Assembly: GCA_030427925.1 (NCBI GenBank)
Contig: JAUICJ010000002.1
Location: 1 to 64,000, forward strand
DNA length: 64,000 nucleotides
Direction: 5' to 3'
DNA from: Bacteroidia bacterium
Lineage (GTDB): Bacteria; Bacteroidota; Bacteroidia; Flavobacteriales_D; Sanyastnellaceae
A model generated the notes under the pieces. That model was not told the origin of the DNA, did not search any database, and was given only the letters and a program-made list of their open reading frames with translations. Positions 17,535-26,236 of the stretch are shown here, one piece after another. Each line of letters opens with the position of its first letter. The first letter of the stretch is position 1. The translations under genes and the position numbers were made by a program.

Positions 17535-19937
17535 TCAGTGAATCGACAACCGTCCCGTCATCGGCTGGGCGTTGCGCCCCGTCAACCGATACACGTAGCT
17601 TCCCGGTTCCAAATCTTCTCGTTGGAGGCGAAGCTCCACCCCGTTGACCACCTCGCTGCGCACCACGCGTCCTCGAGCATCGAGCAATTCGAAGAGCACC
17701 GGCTGGCGGCTGGGATTGTCGAAACGAATGAGCGCCTCATCGGTCATCGGATTCGGGAACACCATCGGAGCTGCAGCCGTAAACTCGCTGACCGAATTCA
17801 CCAGAACGCAACCGTTCTCGATGAGGTTCACCGTGTTTTCGTATTGGTCGTTCACGACGTCCACGATGTTGTCGATGCAAATCTCGTCGGAGACATTCGA
17901 CCAATAAAGCCGCACAAGCGGAACCCATTCGTAGTTTTTCTTGAAGCTCTCACCTTCGTAGGACAAACCGATGACCTTCTGTCCCCCCGGCATGTGCGCC
18001 GGTTGAATCGGGTACTCGATGGGATCGGCGATGCTCACTGCGCTGGCGATGCCCATTCCGCTCACCACGAACTCGTAGCCCACGATTCGGTTGTTGGGAT
18101 TCAAAACGTGCACGTCCACAAAGCCCTCGCTCGTGTTCACCGCACCGATGGAGAACCGAACGGAATCGAAAGGATTCGTGATGGCCACGACCGGAAATTG
18201 GCACTTGTCGTGGACACCGGACGAGTCGGGGTGTTGGTGCGCCGCGTTGAAAAATTGGCACTGCGACATCAGGGCAGCGTCCGTCACGCTGATGGCTCCG
18301 TCTTGGTCGATGTCCGTGCACGGAAGCGCCTCAATGTCATTGCCCAAAATGTGCTCGACGTAATCGACCGCATCCGAATACTCCTGCGCACCGTTCGCAT
18401 CGAGGTCACCCATGAGGGCGGAGCCGTTGCAGTCCCCATTGCAGTCGGGCTGCGCCAAACCGAACACCTCTCCCATGCAGTCGGTGTACTGGGGGCAGTC
18501 GTCGAATTCCTCGATGACCAGCGCGCCGCTGGAGCGGTCCATGCCGATGCACACCACGGCCCAGTTGTTGTCGTACGAAATTTCGTAACGCCCCAAGGCG
18601 TCTGGGCTCTCGTCCCAGTTCACGCGCACGACCAACTGGTATTGGCCGTCGGGAATGTCGGTGACATCGATCCATTGGCAGGACAAACCGCTGCTGTAGA
18701 TGTCTCCACAATGCGCCGAAATGCCCATGTTGCTGCAACCGTATTGCGCCGTTCCCCCATCGCTGCATTCCAAATCCATCACGCAGAATCCATTCTTGAA
18801 ACCGATGGGCAAGGCGGTGCCGTCCATTTCGAACAAGATGTACTCCGCATACCCTTTGTAGTGGAAGTGGTTGTGGCAATCGCCCCATTCGAATTGCTGG
18901 GTCTCCGCGTTGTTGGACGTTGGGCCGATGTAGTAGTCCACGTCCCCAACGTTCTTGATGTGGGTCGTGAACCGGACCAACTCCCGCGTTCCATAGCCGT
19001 TCAAACAGCCTTCCCCGACATAGCAATCCCCCTGCCCCACATTCAAGGTCGCTGCAGTCAAGCTGTTGGAAATCGCACTTTCCAACACCGTCAAGTCCGG
19101 CCCCGTGCAATCCGGATCACCCGGGTAAGAGCAATCCCCCGAATCGACCTCCGCCAGCGGGCTGTAATTGCACGCCGCCTCGTCCATGCAGCCAGTCGGC
19201 GGCCCCACAAAGTCGAACTCCCATGCAAAATCCGCGTTGCACGAACCGTCGAGGCTCGCGATGCGGATCCAATACGTGACGCCTCCTTCCAACAGCACCG
19301 TCAAGTTCGCTGACTCCCCGCAACCGCCTTCGAAATCGTCGTAATAAATCGAACCTTCGTTGGTGTCGTCGAAGTTGTTCATGTTGCAGTAATCGTAGAC
19401 CCAAAGCCGCGTGTTGCAAGCCGCCTCGCACGTGCTCAGGAGGTACATGCCGTTCGCCGGTGGGGTGAACGTGTACCAATACGTGTCGGCTGTTTGGTCC
19501 ACCATGCCGTAATCGGCGTCCGTCAGCAGCTGAGCGTCCGAACACGTATAACCTTCTGGACAAAGGAAGTAAGCGGACTCACCAAAACCGTAGCTGTTGC
19601 CCGAAGCCACTTCCACCCCATCGATGGAAATCCAGTAACCTCCCGGGCTGTAAATGCCATCGCCGTAGGTATCGTTGATGTGGAATTCGAGGCATGGCGC
19701 CTCTTCCTCCGAAGCAAAACACACCACGGTCTCCTCCAACACCCCCGAAGTTCCGCCGCCGCCTTCCGCCAAAACGACCGTCCCCGAGAGCAACTCCCAG
19801 GAGATTTCGTTGGGCCAATTGTCCGGTTGTACTCCGATGGTGATTTCGATTTCACCGGCCGCACATTGAGCGGCAAGGTGATGAGGTGCCAGGGATAGGA
19901 TTCCCAAAACGAGGAACAGAGGCGAATAGGGCTTCAT
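17535..19937 (-). CDS. T9SS-exported lysyl oxidase-family copper amine oxidase
   Basis: An 800-residue secreted protein. Signal peptide 1-23, then a beta-rich N-terminal region. A GCMDEAACNY-type repeat near 250 is followed by a lysyl oxidase domain (~260-455), a dockerin-like EF-hand pair (~505-555, DLDANG and DIDQDG) and a type A T9SS sorting domain (PNPMTDEAL to the end, ~725-800). The oxidase signature is complete: copper triad His355/His357/His359 in CHNHFHY, the lysine of the quinone cofactor as Lys381 in GFKNGFC, and its tyrosine as Tyr414 in DIYSSGLSCQWID. Spacings (22 and 33 residues) closely follow animal enzymes. Such enzymes oxidise peptidyl lysine to allysine, which cross-links. 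First gene of the minus-strand train. Confidence 0.88.
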   Translation of the reverse strand: MKPYSPLFLVLGILSLAPHHLAAQCAAGEIEITIGVQPDNWPNEISWELLSGTVVLAEGGGGTSGVLEETVVCFASEEEAPCLEFHINDTYGDGIYSPGGYWISIDGVEVASGNSYGFGESAYFLCPEGYTCSDAQLLTDADYGMVDQTADTYWYTFTPPANGMYLLSTCEAACNTRLWVYDYCNMNNFDDTNEGSIYYDDFEGGCGESANLTVLLEGGVTYWIRIASLDGSCNADFAWEFDFVGPPTGCMDEAACNYSPLAEVDSGDCSYPGDPDCTGPDLTVLESAISNSLTAATLNVGQGDCYVGEGCLNGYGTRELVRFTTHIKNVGDVDYYIGPTSNNAETQQFEWGDCHNHFHYKGYAEYILFEMDGTALPIGFKNGFCVMDLECSDGGTAQYGCSNMGISAHCGDIYSSGLSCQWIDVTDIPDGQYQLVVRVNWDESPDALGRYEISYDNNWAVVCIGMDRSSGALVIEEFDDCPQYTDCMGEVFGLAQPDCNGDCNGSALMGDLDANGAQEYSDAVDYVEHILGNDIEALPCTDIDQDGAISVTDAALMSQCQFFNAAHQHPDSSGVHDKCQFPVVAITNPFDSVRFSIGAVNTSEGFVDVHVLNPNNRIVGYEFVVSGMGIASAVSIADPIEYPIQPAHMPGGQKVIGLSYEGESFKKNYEWVPLVRLYWSNVSDEICIDNIVDVVNDQYENTVNLIENGCVLVNSVSEFTAAAPMVFPNPMTDEALIRFDNPSRQPVLFELLDARGRVVRSEVVNGVELRLQREDLEPGSYVYRLTGRNAQPMTGRLSIH

Positions 19938-20065
19938 GGCGTTGGTTTCAAATCGTTGCAGTCGGGTAAGTTACTGCATCCACGCTCTAAACCCGCAAGG
20001 GGCTCAAAGCGTTGCACGCGTCGTGAACAAAATGAGAGGCGCGTTGCAACTGCTTCAAGTTGCGC

Positions 20066-20073
20066 TATTTTTG
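20066..20073 (+). promoter_or_regulatory. -7 box of a leaderless promoter for the 36-residue protein
   Basis: TATTTTTG matches the Bacteroidota -7 consensus and ends 4 nt before ATG 20078. A TTG at 20044-20046 lies 19 bp upstream, the right spacing for the -33 element. This is the most complete promoter of the window. Confidence 0.7.
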
Positions 20074-20077
20074 CGGC

Positions 20078-20188
20078 ATGTCACACGATCACCACGAACC
20101 CCAACAGAACGAAATCGCTGGACCCGTCGTGTTCGCGCTGATGATGTTCGCCATCGTCATCATGGCGATTGCCTTCATGGCCTCCTGA
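20078..20188 (+). CDS. 36-residue single-helix membrane protein, unknown function
   Basis: Begins MSHDHHEPQQNEIAG, a His-rich hydrophilic head, and continues as one hydrophobic helix of about 20 residues ending at Ser36. It has a strong promoter with the -7 box 4 nt before the ATG, and an intrinsic terminator 23 bp after the stop, so it is a self-contained transcription unit. Small proteins of this size and shape often accompany respiratory or transport complexes, and the histidines could bind metal, but nothing allows a specific name. Confidence 0.65.
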   Translation: MSHDHHEPQQNEIAGPVVFALMMFAIVIMAIAFMAS

Positions 20189-20210
20189 ATCCCACGGGCG
20201 ATTTCGTGAA

Positions 20211-20249
20211 AAAACCCCGCGTCGGCAGCCGATGCGGGGTTTTTCTTTT
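20211..20249. terminator. Bidirectional intrinsic terminator
   Basis: AAAACCCCGC (20211-20220) pairs with GCGGGGTTTT (20234-20243), with an inner TCGG/CCGA helix in the loop, followed by T-rich 20240-20249. A-runs on the left give a U-tract on the other strand too, so it can serve both the small protein and the convergent dipeptidyl-peptidase gene. Confidence 0.85.
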
Positions 20250-20263
20250 CGGGCAAGATCGCG

Positions 20264-22381
20264 TCAGCGAACGAGGTCCATTTCCTCGACGAGGTGGCCA
20301 GCACCGGCATAGATGTCAACGACCCAAAGCACATAACGGATGTCCACCATGATGTTGCGGCATCGGGTCTCATCGAATAAGATGTCGCTCATCGTGCTCT
20401 CCCACGTTCGGTCGAAATTGATGCCGATGAGCTCCCCATCGCCATTGAGGGCAGGCGAACCGGAATTGCCGCCCGTGGTGTGGTTGCTCCCGGTAAAGCA
20501 CACCGGCAAGTCGCCGTCCGCGTTGCCATATCCCCCCCATTCTCCCCGGCGCAACGCTTCGACCAAATCCTCCGGCAAATCGAAATCCGCGTCCCCCGGA
20601 ATGTACTTCTGCAGGATTCCCTTGTGCGTCGTAAACGGCTCGTAGCGCATGCCATCGTAAGGAGCGGAGCCTTCCACTTTGCCATACGTCAAGCGCAAGG
20701 TGCTGTTCGCATCCGGGAAAAAGGCCTCGTCGGGAAAGAGCTCGCGCAGGGCTTGGGTGTAGGTGGCTGTCTGAAGGTCGAGGGCTTCGCGCAACCGACC
20801 GTACTCGGGTGCCACGGTTTCAAAGTACGTGCTGCGCAGTTGCGCGATGAGTTGGAATGCCGGGTCTTTCGCGAGCTTGGAAAACGCCTTCGGGCTGCCT
20901 TTGTCGAGGAGCGCCACCAGGGCCTCTTCGTCGTCGAAGATGGATTTTCCGAACAAATCCGAAGCGAAGTCGGTCCCATTGGCCACTCCTTGCAACGCTT
21001 GCGGCAGGAATTCCGGACGGGGGGTGTGGGCGATGTACGGCCCCGTGAGCGCAGCGAGGATGGCCTCGTCGGTCGCAGCGTCGTACGTGCGGAAGTGCCC
21101 GCTCACCGTTCCGCGCAGGGATTCCAACGTGGACTGCCATTCGCCCTTTTCTTCCAGTTCTGCACCGGACTCGATGGCGTTGCGAAAGGCGTGTGCGAAG
21201 TTCAAGATGTCGGCACCGTAGTACACGTATTCGATGAAGAGGGCCCGGGCGGTTTGGTAAGGGAAGTACTCCGCGTTCAGGGCTTGGATGGCGGGGACGC
21301 AAGCTGCGTAGGTGCGGTTGCCCGCTTGGGAGGCACGCTTGGCGAAGGAGGATTCGAGGTCGCGCTTCTTGCCCAGGGCGTTGAGTTCGATGAGGCCTTT
21401 GTTTTGGCCGATCCACTTCTTCCAAGCGTTCGCCACGCTGCTCTGCTTGTCCGCATAGCCGATGCGCAACGCTGCCGAGGAGGCGCGGGCCGCGTTGATG
21501 ACCGCCAGGCTCGCGTCCCGCATGCCGATGCGCATGGGGTTGAGCTCGTTGATGACGAATTCCACGGCGTCCGATGTCAAGTACTGCTCCGTGGTTCCCG
21601 GGAAACCGAAGACCATGGTGAATTCACCGGGTTCCACGCCGCCGATTTGGACGGGAAGGTGGTGCGCAGGGCGGTAGGGCACGTTGTCTTCGGAGATGTC
21701 GGCGGGCGCGTTGTTCGCGTCGGCGTAGATGCGGAAGATGGAGAAATCGCCGGTGTGCCGAGGCCAAACCCAATTGTCCGTGTCCCCACCGAATTTCCCC
21801 ACCGCACTCGGCGGCGCCCCGACCAAGCGCACGTCCCGGAAGGTCCGCGTCGTGATGAGGTAATGCGAGTTGCCAAAATCGAAGGCCACGACCTTCCCTT
21901 CCAAGTCCGTGCCTTCAATGGCTTCGGCGACGATGGCTTCGCGCTCCGCATCGGCGTCCTCGGCTCCGGCCATGCGCTCGGTCACGTCCACGATGCGGTC
22001 GATGAACGTCGCCGTCAAATCCGGGTTGATGAGCTCTTCGGCCCGTGTCATCGCCCAAAAGCCGTCAGTCAGGTAGTCGTTTTCGACGGTGCTGTGGTAT
22101 GCGATTTGGCCATAACCGCAGTGGTGATTGGTCAACAAGAGGCCCTGATCGCTCACCATTTCCGCCGTACAACCGCCCCCAAAATGCACGATGGCATCCT
22201 TCAAACTGCCCTGGTTCACGCTGTAGATGTCTTCCGCCGTCAGGTGCAAGCCCATGGCCTGCATCTCCCCTTCGACGGCTTCGAGCAACGTGGGGATCCA
22301 CATCCCCTCTTTCGCTCCGGCGCTGAAGGTAAACAAGGCAAAGAGGGCGCTCAAGGCGGCGTGCTTCGATGGAACTTTCAT
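20264..22381 (-). CDS. dpp11: S46-family dipeptidyl-peptidase, Asp/Glu-specific DPP11 type
   Basis: S46 peptidases are exported serine exopeptidases of Bacteroidota that release dipeptides for uptake. The 705-residue protein has a signal peptide (1-22, ending AGA), the His motif TNHHCGYG (His86/87) and nucleophile Ser640 in TGGNSGSPALN. Arg658 in FDRTWE lies 18 residues after the serine, the same distance as Ser655 and Arg673 of the Porphyromonas DPP11, where that Arg selects acidic P1 residues; DPP7 has Gly there. ATG 22381 starts the signal peptide. Divergent from threonine aldolase across 59 bp; TAACTTGC (22405-22412, complement) may be its -7 box. Confidence 0.92.
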   Translation of the reverse strand: MKVPSKHAALSALFALFTFSAGAKEGMWIPTLLEAVEGEMQAMGLHLTAEDIYSVNQGSLKDAIVHFGGGCTAEMVSDQGLLLTNHHCGYGQIAYHSTVENDYLTDGFWAMTRAEELINPDLTATFIDRIVDVTERMAGAEDADAEREAIVAEAIEGTDLEGKVVAFDFGNSHYLITTRTFRDVRLVGAPPSAVGKFGGDTDNWVWPRHTGDFSIFRIYADANNAPADISEDNVPYRPAHHLPVQIGGVEPGEFTMVFGFPGTTEQYLTSDAVEFVINELNPMRIGMRDASLAVINAARASSAALRIGYADKQSSVANAWKKWIGQNKGLIELNALGKKRDLESSFAKRASQAGNRTYAACVPAIQALNAEYFPYQTARALFIEYVYYGADILNFAHAFRNAIESGAELEEKGEWQSTLESLRGTVSGHFRTYDAATDEAILAALTGPYIAHTPRPEFLPQALQGVANGTDFASDLFGKSIFDDEEALVALLDKGSPKAFSKLAKDPAFQLIAQLRSTYFETVAPEYGRLREALDLQTATYTQALRELFPDEAFFPDANSTLRLTYGKVEGSAPYDGMRYEPFTTHKGILQKYIPGDADFDLPEDLVEALRRGEWGGYGNADGDLPVCFTGSNHTTGGNSGSPALNGDGELIGINFDRTWESTMSDILFDETRCRNIMVDIRYVLWVVDIYAGAGHLVEEMDLVR

Positions 22382-22427
22382 GGTCAGACGTTGATTTGAA
22401 GGCTGCAAGTTACCGATTTCGTCGGCT

Positions 22428-22435
22428 TACCTTCG
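22428..22435 (+). promoter_or_regulatory. -7 box in front of threonine aldolase
   Basis: TACCTTCG resembles TAnnTTTG (T to C at the seventh base) and ends 5 nt before ATG 22441, implying a transcript that starts at or near the start codon. Confidence 0.55.
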
Positions 22436-22440
22436 CGGGC

Positions 22441-23487
22441 ATGGAACGCATAGATTTTCGATCCGACACGGTCACGCGGCCAACGGCCGATATGCTGGCC
22501 GCCATGGGCGCAGCGGCAGTGGGCGATGACGTGTTTGCAGAGGACCCCACCGCGGGGGAATTGGAGCGGCGCTGTGCCCGGATGCTGGGGCACGAAGCGG
22601 GGCTGTTTTTCCCCTCTGGAACCATGGCGAATCAAGCGGCCATTCAGGTGCACGTCGCACCGGGGGACGAAGTCATTTGCGGGGATTTGAGTCACATCTA
22701 CCATTACGAAGGGGGCGGCATCGCACGCAATGCGGGGGCGTCCGTCCGACTGCTTGGCGGCAACCGGGGGCGATTCACCGCGGAGCAGGCCGTTGCCGCC
22801 ATCAACCCGCCCGATAGCCACTTCGCCCGCACCGCCTTGATCGCCCTCGAAGACACGGTGAACAAAGGCGGGGGCGCGGTTTGGGCGGAGGACGAGATCG
22901 AGCGGATTCGCGCGGTGGCGGACGAGCGGGGATTGCCGGTTCACTTGGATGGAGCGCGGCTCTGGAACGCACAAGTGGCCCGCGGCGCCAGCGTTGGAAC
23001 GGATGCGGACTGGTCGGGCTATGGCCGGCGATTCAACTCCATCTCCGTGTGCTTTTCGAAGGGCTTGGGCGCGCCCGTTGGCTCGGTGCTGGTCGGTTCG
23101 GCGGATTTCATTCGCCGGGCGCATCGGGTTCGGAAGGTCATGGGCGGAGGGATGCGCCAAATCGGAGGCCTCGCCGCCGCTTGCCTGCACGCCCTCGACC
23201 ACCACTTGCCGGAACTGCACCGCGACCACGAGCGGGCGCGGCGGTTGGGAGAGGCCCTGTTGGCCCACCCCGACTTCACCGGGCTCGAACCCGTGGAAAC
23301 GAACATCGTCATCGCGGAATTGCGCCCGGGTGTTTCCGCCGCGGATGCCACTCGGGAACTCGAGGAACGGGGCATGCGGTGCATGGCGTTTGGCCCGACG
23401 AAAATCCGCTGGGTCCTGCACCGCGACCTGAACGACGCCCACCTCGACCGCGCGTTGGCCGTGCTCGCGGCGTGGCGCGCTGGGTGA
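22441..23487 (+). CDS. ltaE: Low-specificity L-threonine aldolase
   Basis: PLP enzyme that cleaves threonine or allo-threonine to glycine and acetaldehyde. The 348-residue protein begins at RSDTVTRPTADMLAAM, the family opener, and carries GDDVFAEDPT, FFPSGTMANQAA (pyridine-ring and phosphate binding, ~60-71), HLDGARLWNA (~168-177) and the PLP lysine in SVCFSKGLGAPVGS (~202). All are in order and length is usual. ATG 22441 follows a -7 box by 5 nt. Stop lies 1 bp from the stop of the convergent T9SS protein gene. Confidence 0.95.
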   Translation: MERIDFRSDTVTRPTADMLAAMGAAAVGDDVFAEDPTAGELERRCARMLGHEAGLFFPSGTMANQAAIQVHVAPGDEVICGDLSHIYHYEGGGIARNAGASVRLLGGNRGRFTAEQAVAAINPPDSHFARTALIALEDTVNKGGGAVWAEDEIERIRAVADERGLPVHLDGARLWNAQVARGASVGTDADWSGYGRRFNSISVCFSKGLGAPVGSVLVGSADFIRRAHRVRKVMGGGMRQIGGLAAACLHALDHHLPELHRDHERARRLGEALLAHPDFTGLEPVETNIVIAELRPGVSAADATRELEERGMRCMAFGPTKIRWVLHRDLNDAHLDRALAVLAAWRAG

Positions 23488-23488
23488 A

Positions 23489-25366
23489 TCAGCGCACCAC
23501 GTGGACGCGCTGAACGTCCCGCCCTTCCTGCGACTCGAAAAAGTACACCCCCGCGGGCCAATCGGCCACGTTCAATTGCCCCTTTGATTCCGCCAACTCG
23601 GCAACCACGCGGCCGGTGGCATCGCGCACCCGCCCGGTTTGGCTTCCTGCTGGCAACTGCCAATTCACCACATCCGCCGCCGGATTCGGAAACACCATGA
23701 AGGCCTCAGCATCGAGCGCTTCCACCCCGGTGCTGCACGAACCGATGGTCAAAATCAGCACATCCGAGTGCTCGCACCCCTCGTCGTTGCTCACGACCAA
23801 ATACAAGGGATACGTGCCCACGCCCCAATCGCTGGCCTCGATGTACAAAAACTGGTTGATGGAACCGTCCTGCCAAACGTAATCCAACGCGGGTGGACCG
23901 TACAGCAAAAGGCTCTCGTCCAAGCAAATCAGCGTATCGGCGCCCAACGAAAATTCGAGCGATGAACCGGAAACCACCTCCACCGAAGCCAGGAACGTGC
24001 ACCCCTCGTCATCCGTGACTTCGAGGTCGTACCATCCTTCCGGGAGCCCCGCTGGATCCTCTTCGGTCGAGGTGAACCCTGCATTCGTGGTCCACGCGAA
24101 TTCGTAAGGCCCCGATCCGCCCGAAAGGGTCACTTCGATTCCGCCATCCGAAGCCCCGCTGCACGATGTCGACGAGGACGCAAAATCAAACACGAAGGGC
24201 TCGGGCGCAGTCAAGGTGACGCTTTCGGTATAGGTCACGCCGCAAGCCGTGGTGAGCTCGACCTCATAGGTTCCTGGGAACAGGGCGCCCGCATAAGGTG
24301 CATCGGTGTCCACGCCGTTGCCGGTGATGTGGTAGCTGCTTCCGAGGCCGCTTTCGTTCATCGCGAGGAGGATTTGGCCGGAAGGTTCGACTTCCTCGCT
24401 CAACGGACAATCCATGTTGCTGGTGAGCACATTGAACGATGGAGCCGGGTCCGGATTGGAGGCAACGGACACGAGCGCCGTCCCTGAGCTCCCCGCCCAG
24501 CCGTCGAGCTGAATGAGGTAGGTCGCGCCGGCTTCGAGGCAGTCCGATGCGATGCGGGAGGCGTATCCATTGCCCGGACCGCATCCTCCCGGGATGTCGT
24601 CTGAAGCGCCGACGAGCGTGAACGAGGACCAATCGCCGCAATCGTCGACCCGGTAAAGCGCAAGTTGCGTGTCCATGTTGGTGCCCTCGTGGCAGCTGCT
24701 GATGAGCACGGGGTCGTTGGAACTGGCAGTGAAGCTGAGCCAAACCGTGCGCGCGATGTTCCCGTCCGAACCGCACCACCACCCCTGTGTTCCGCACCCG
24801 CCCAGGGGGTTCGCGTCGGGCGAGGGTTCGCCGATTTGGACGGTGGCTCCTTCCGTCGAAACGGTGACGGTATCGCCGTCCACGGCAATGGCCGCGGCAT
24901 CGCACGGGCTGTCGTGCTCAACAAACGACGATTCCGAAGGGCAGAAGTTCCAGGCATTGCCGGCACCGGTGCCGGTATACGCCCCGATTGCCACGCCATC
25001 AGCGGCCAGCTCGAATAACGTGCCCCCATCCCCGTAGTCGTCGATGTGAACGAAGTCGTAGCATCCCCACGTCGGCAAGCAGAAGGGGCCCTCGGTGATG
25101 ACGGCGTTCGAAGCGTACGTCGCCGAACCGTTCGCGTTGCCGTTTCCGTCGCATCCCACGTCGTCCGAGTTGCCTCCAAATGCCCACGGATTCACCCCAC
25201 ATTCCGCACCGGTGTCCACGATCTCCCAATACACTTCATATCCCCAACCGTCCGTGTCCACAGTAACCGTCAGTGCCGACTCGCCCGCTGGACATTGCGC
25301 AAAAAGGGAGGGAACCAGGACCCATGCTGCCCCGGTGATGGATGCTATCCTTAACATGTTTTTCAA
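23489..25366 (-). CDS. Secreted multidomain protein with T9SS type A sorting domain
   Basis: A 625-residue exported protein; signal peptide 1-23 (cleavage at LFAQ). The first ~130 residues resemble the N-terminus of the lysyl-oxidase protein (CPAGES..., a D-Y-G-D-G-G segment and an FCPSE block), followed by a beta-rich region similar to secreted-protein sugar-binding or CUB-like folds (~140-305). One SprB-type repeat lies near 400 (SCSGASDGG), and a type A sorting domain with FPNPAADVVNW (~550 to the end) closes the protein. It is probably surface-bound or released. No catalytic motif was seen. TATCTTCC (25380-25387, complement) is a weak -7 box 13 nt before the start. Confidence 0.85.
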   Translation of the reverse strand: MKNMLRIASITGAAWVLVPSLFAQCPAGESALTVTVDTDGWGYEVYWEIVDTGAECGVNPWAFGGNSDDVGCDGNGNANGSATYASNAVITEGPFCLPTWGCYDFVHIDDYGDGGTLFELAADGVAIGAYTGTGAGNAWNFCPSESSFVEHDSPCDAAAIAVDGDTVTVSTEGATVQIGEPSPDANPLGGCGTQGWWCGSDGNIARTVWLSFTASSNDPVLISSCHEGTNMDTQLALYRVDDCGDWSSFTLVGASDDIPGGCGPGNGYASRIASDCLEAGATYLIQLDGWAGSSGTALVSVASNPDPAPSFNVLTSNMDCPLSEEVEPSGQILLAMNESGLGSSYHITGNGVDTDAPYAGALFPGTYEVELTTACGVTYTESVTLTAPEPFVFDFASSSTSCSGASDGGIEVTLSGGSGPYEFAWTTNAGFTSTEEDPAGLPEGWYDLEVTDDEGCTFLASVEVVSGSSLEFSLGADTLICLDESLLLYGPPALDYVWQDGSINQFLYIEASDWGVGTYPLYLVVSNDEGCEHSDVLILTIGSCSTGVEALDAEAFMVFPNPAADVVNWQLPAGSQTGRVRDATGRVVAELAESKGQLNVADWPAGVYFFESQEGRDVQRVHVVR

Positions 25367-25453
25367 AACTTTTGTCGGCGGAAGATAGCGCGAGATTGGA
25401 TTGCGGACTGTGCCGTCCTACATTCGCCGCTTGCTTCCTTCAATCCCGCAACC

Positions 25454-26236
25454 ATGATTGTCCTGCTTTCCCCTGCGAAGACCATCGACTGCACCGCAAT
25501 GGACCACGCCAGTTCGGCGTCTCAACCGGCCTTTCTGGAGGAGGCGGAGTATTTGGTCCACAAACTCGCGAAGTTCTCTTCGAAAAAGCTCCAATCGCTG
25601 ATGAAAATCAGCCCGGAACTCGCTGAGTTGAACGTGGAACGCTACCGCAATTGGCACGCGCCGTTCCACCCGGGAAATGCGTCGCCGTGCATCGAATGCT
25701 TCCAAGGAGAAGTGTACCGCGGATTGGATGCGAAGACCTTCAAGCAGCCGGATTTGGAGTTTGCCCAGCGGCACCTCCGCATTCTGAGCGGACTGTATGG
25801 CGTGTTGCGGCCGCTGGATTTGATGCAACCGTATCGGTTGGAAATGGGGACCAAATGGCCCATCACTCCGACCAAGCGGAACCTCTACACGTACTGGGGA
25901 GACCGCATTGCCCAGGCGATTGCGGCCGATGCGGAAGGTGCGGTGGTGAATTTGGCCAGTCAAGAATACAGCAAAGCGGTCCAGCGTGACGCATTGAAGG
26001 CGCCCATCATCGACATCGAATTCAAGGACCTCGTAGGCGACCAATTCAAGGTGTTGGGAACGTATGCGAAGCACGCGCGCGGGGCCATGGCGCGGTTTGC
26101 CATCAAACGCCAAATCACCGATCCCGAAGGACTCAAGGACTTCAACGCGGGCGGTTACCTTTACACGGAAAATCTTTCAACGGAAACGACTTGGGTCTTC
26201 ACCCGAGATCATCATTCAACCCCTTCTGATGTTTAA
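25454..26236 (+). CDS. yaaA: YaaA family peroxide-stress protein
   Basis: YaaA lowers free iron and protects DNA during peroxide stress in E. coli. The 260-residue protein begins MIVLLSPAKTID, the family N-terminus, and includes RHLRILSGLYGVLRPLDLMQPYRLEMG split over residues ~96-121, YWGDRI (~137) and NLASQEYSKAV (~156). Length is normal. TACATTCG (25419-25426) is a possible -7 box 27 nt upstream. The stop overlaps the next gene start by 8 bp, so the FKBP lipoprotein is likely co-expressed. Confidence 0.95.
   Translation: MIVLLSPAKTIDCTAMDHASSASQPAFLEEAEYLVHKLAKFSSKKLQSLMKISPELAELNVERYRNWHAPFHPGNASPCIECFQGEVYRGLDAKTFKQPDLEFAQRHLRILSGLYGVLRPLDLMQPYRLEMGTKWPITPTKRNLYTYWGDRIAQAIAADAEGAVVNLASQEYSKAVQRDALKAPIIDIEFKDLVGDQFKVLGTYAKHARGAMARFAIKRQITDPEGLKDFNAGGYLYTENLSTETTWVFTRDHHSTPSDV

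Noticed and set aside
17439-19313. 624-codon open frame antisense to the lysyl oxidase
   Set aside because: Shadow frame; the opposite strand has catalytic residues in register.
17535-19937. Dockerin-like EF-hands as evidence of a cellulosome-type complex
   Set aside because: Only one EF-hand pair and no cohesin or scaffoldin in the window; kept as a structural note only.
20480-22399. 639-codon open frame antisense to the S46 peptidase
   Set aside because: No motif; peptidase triad on the other strand is intact.
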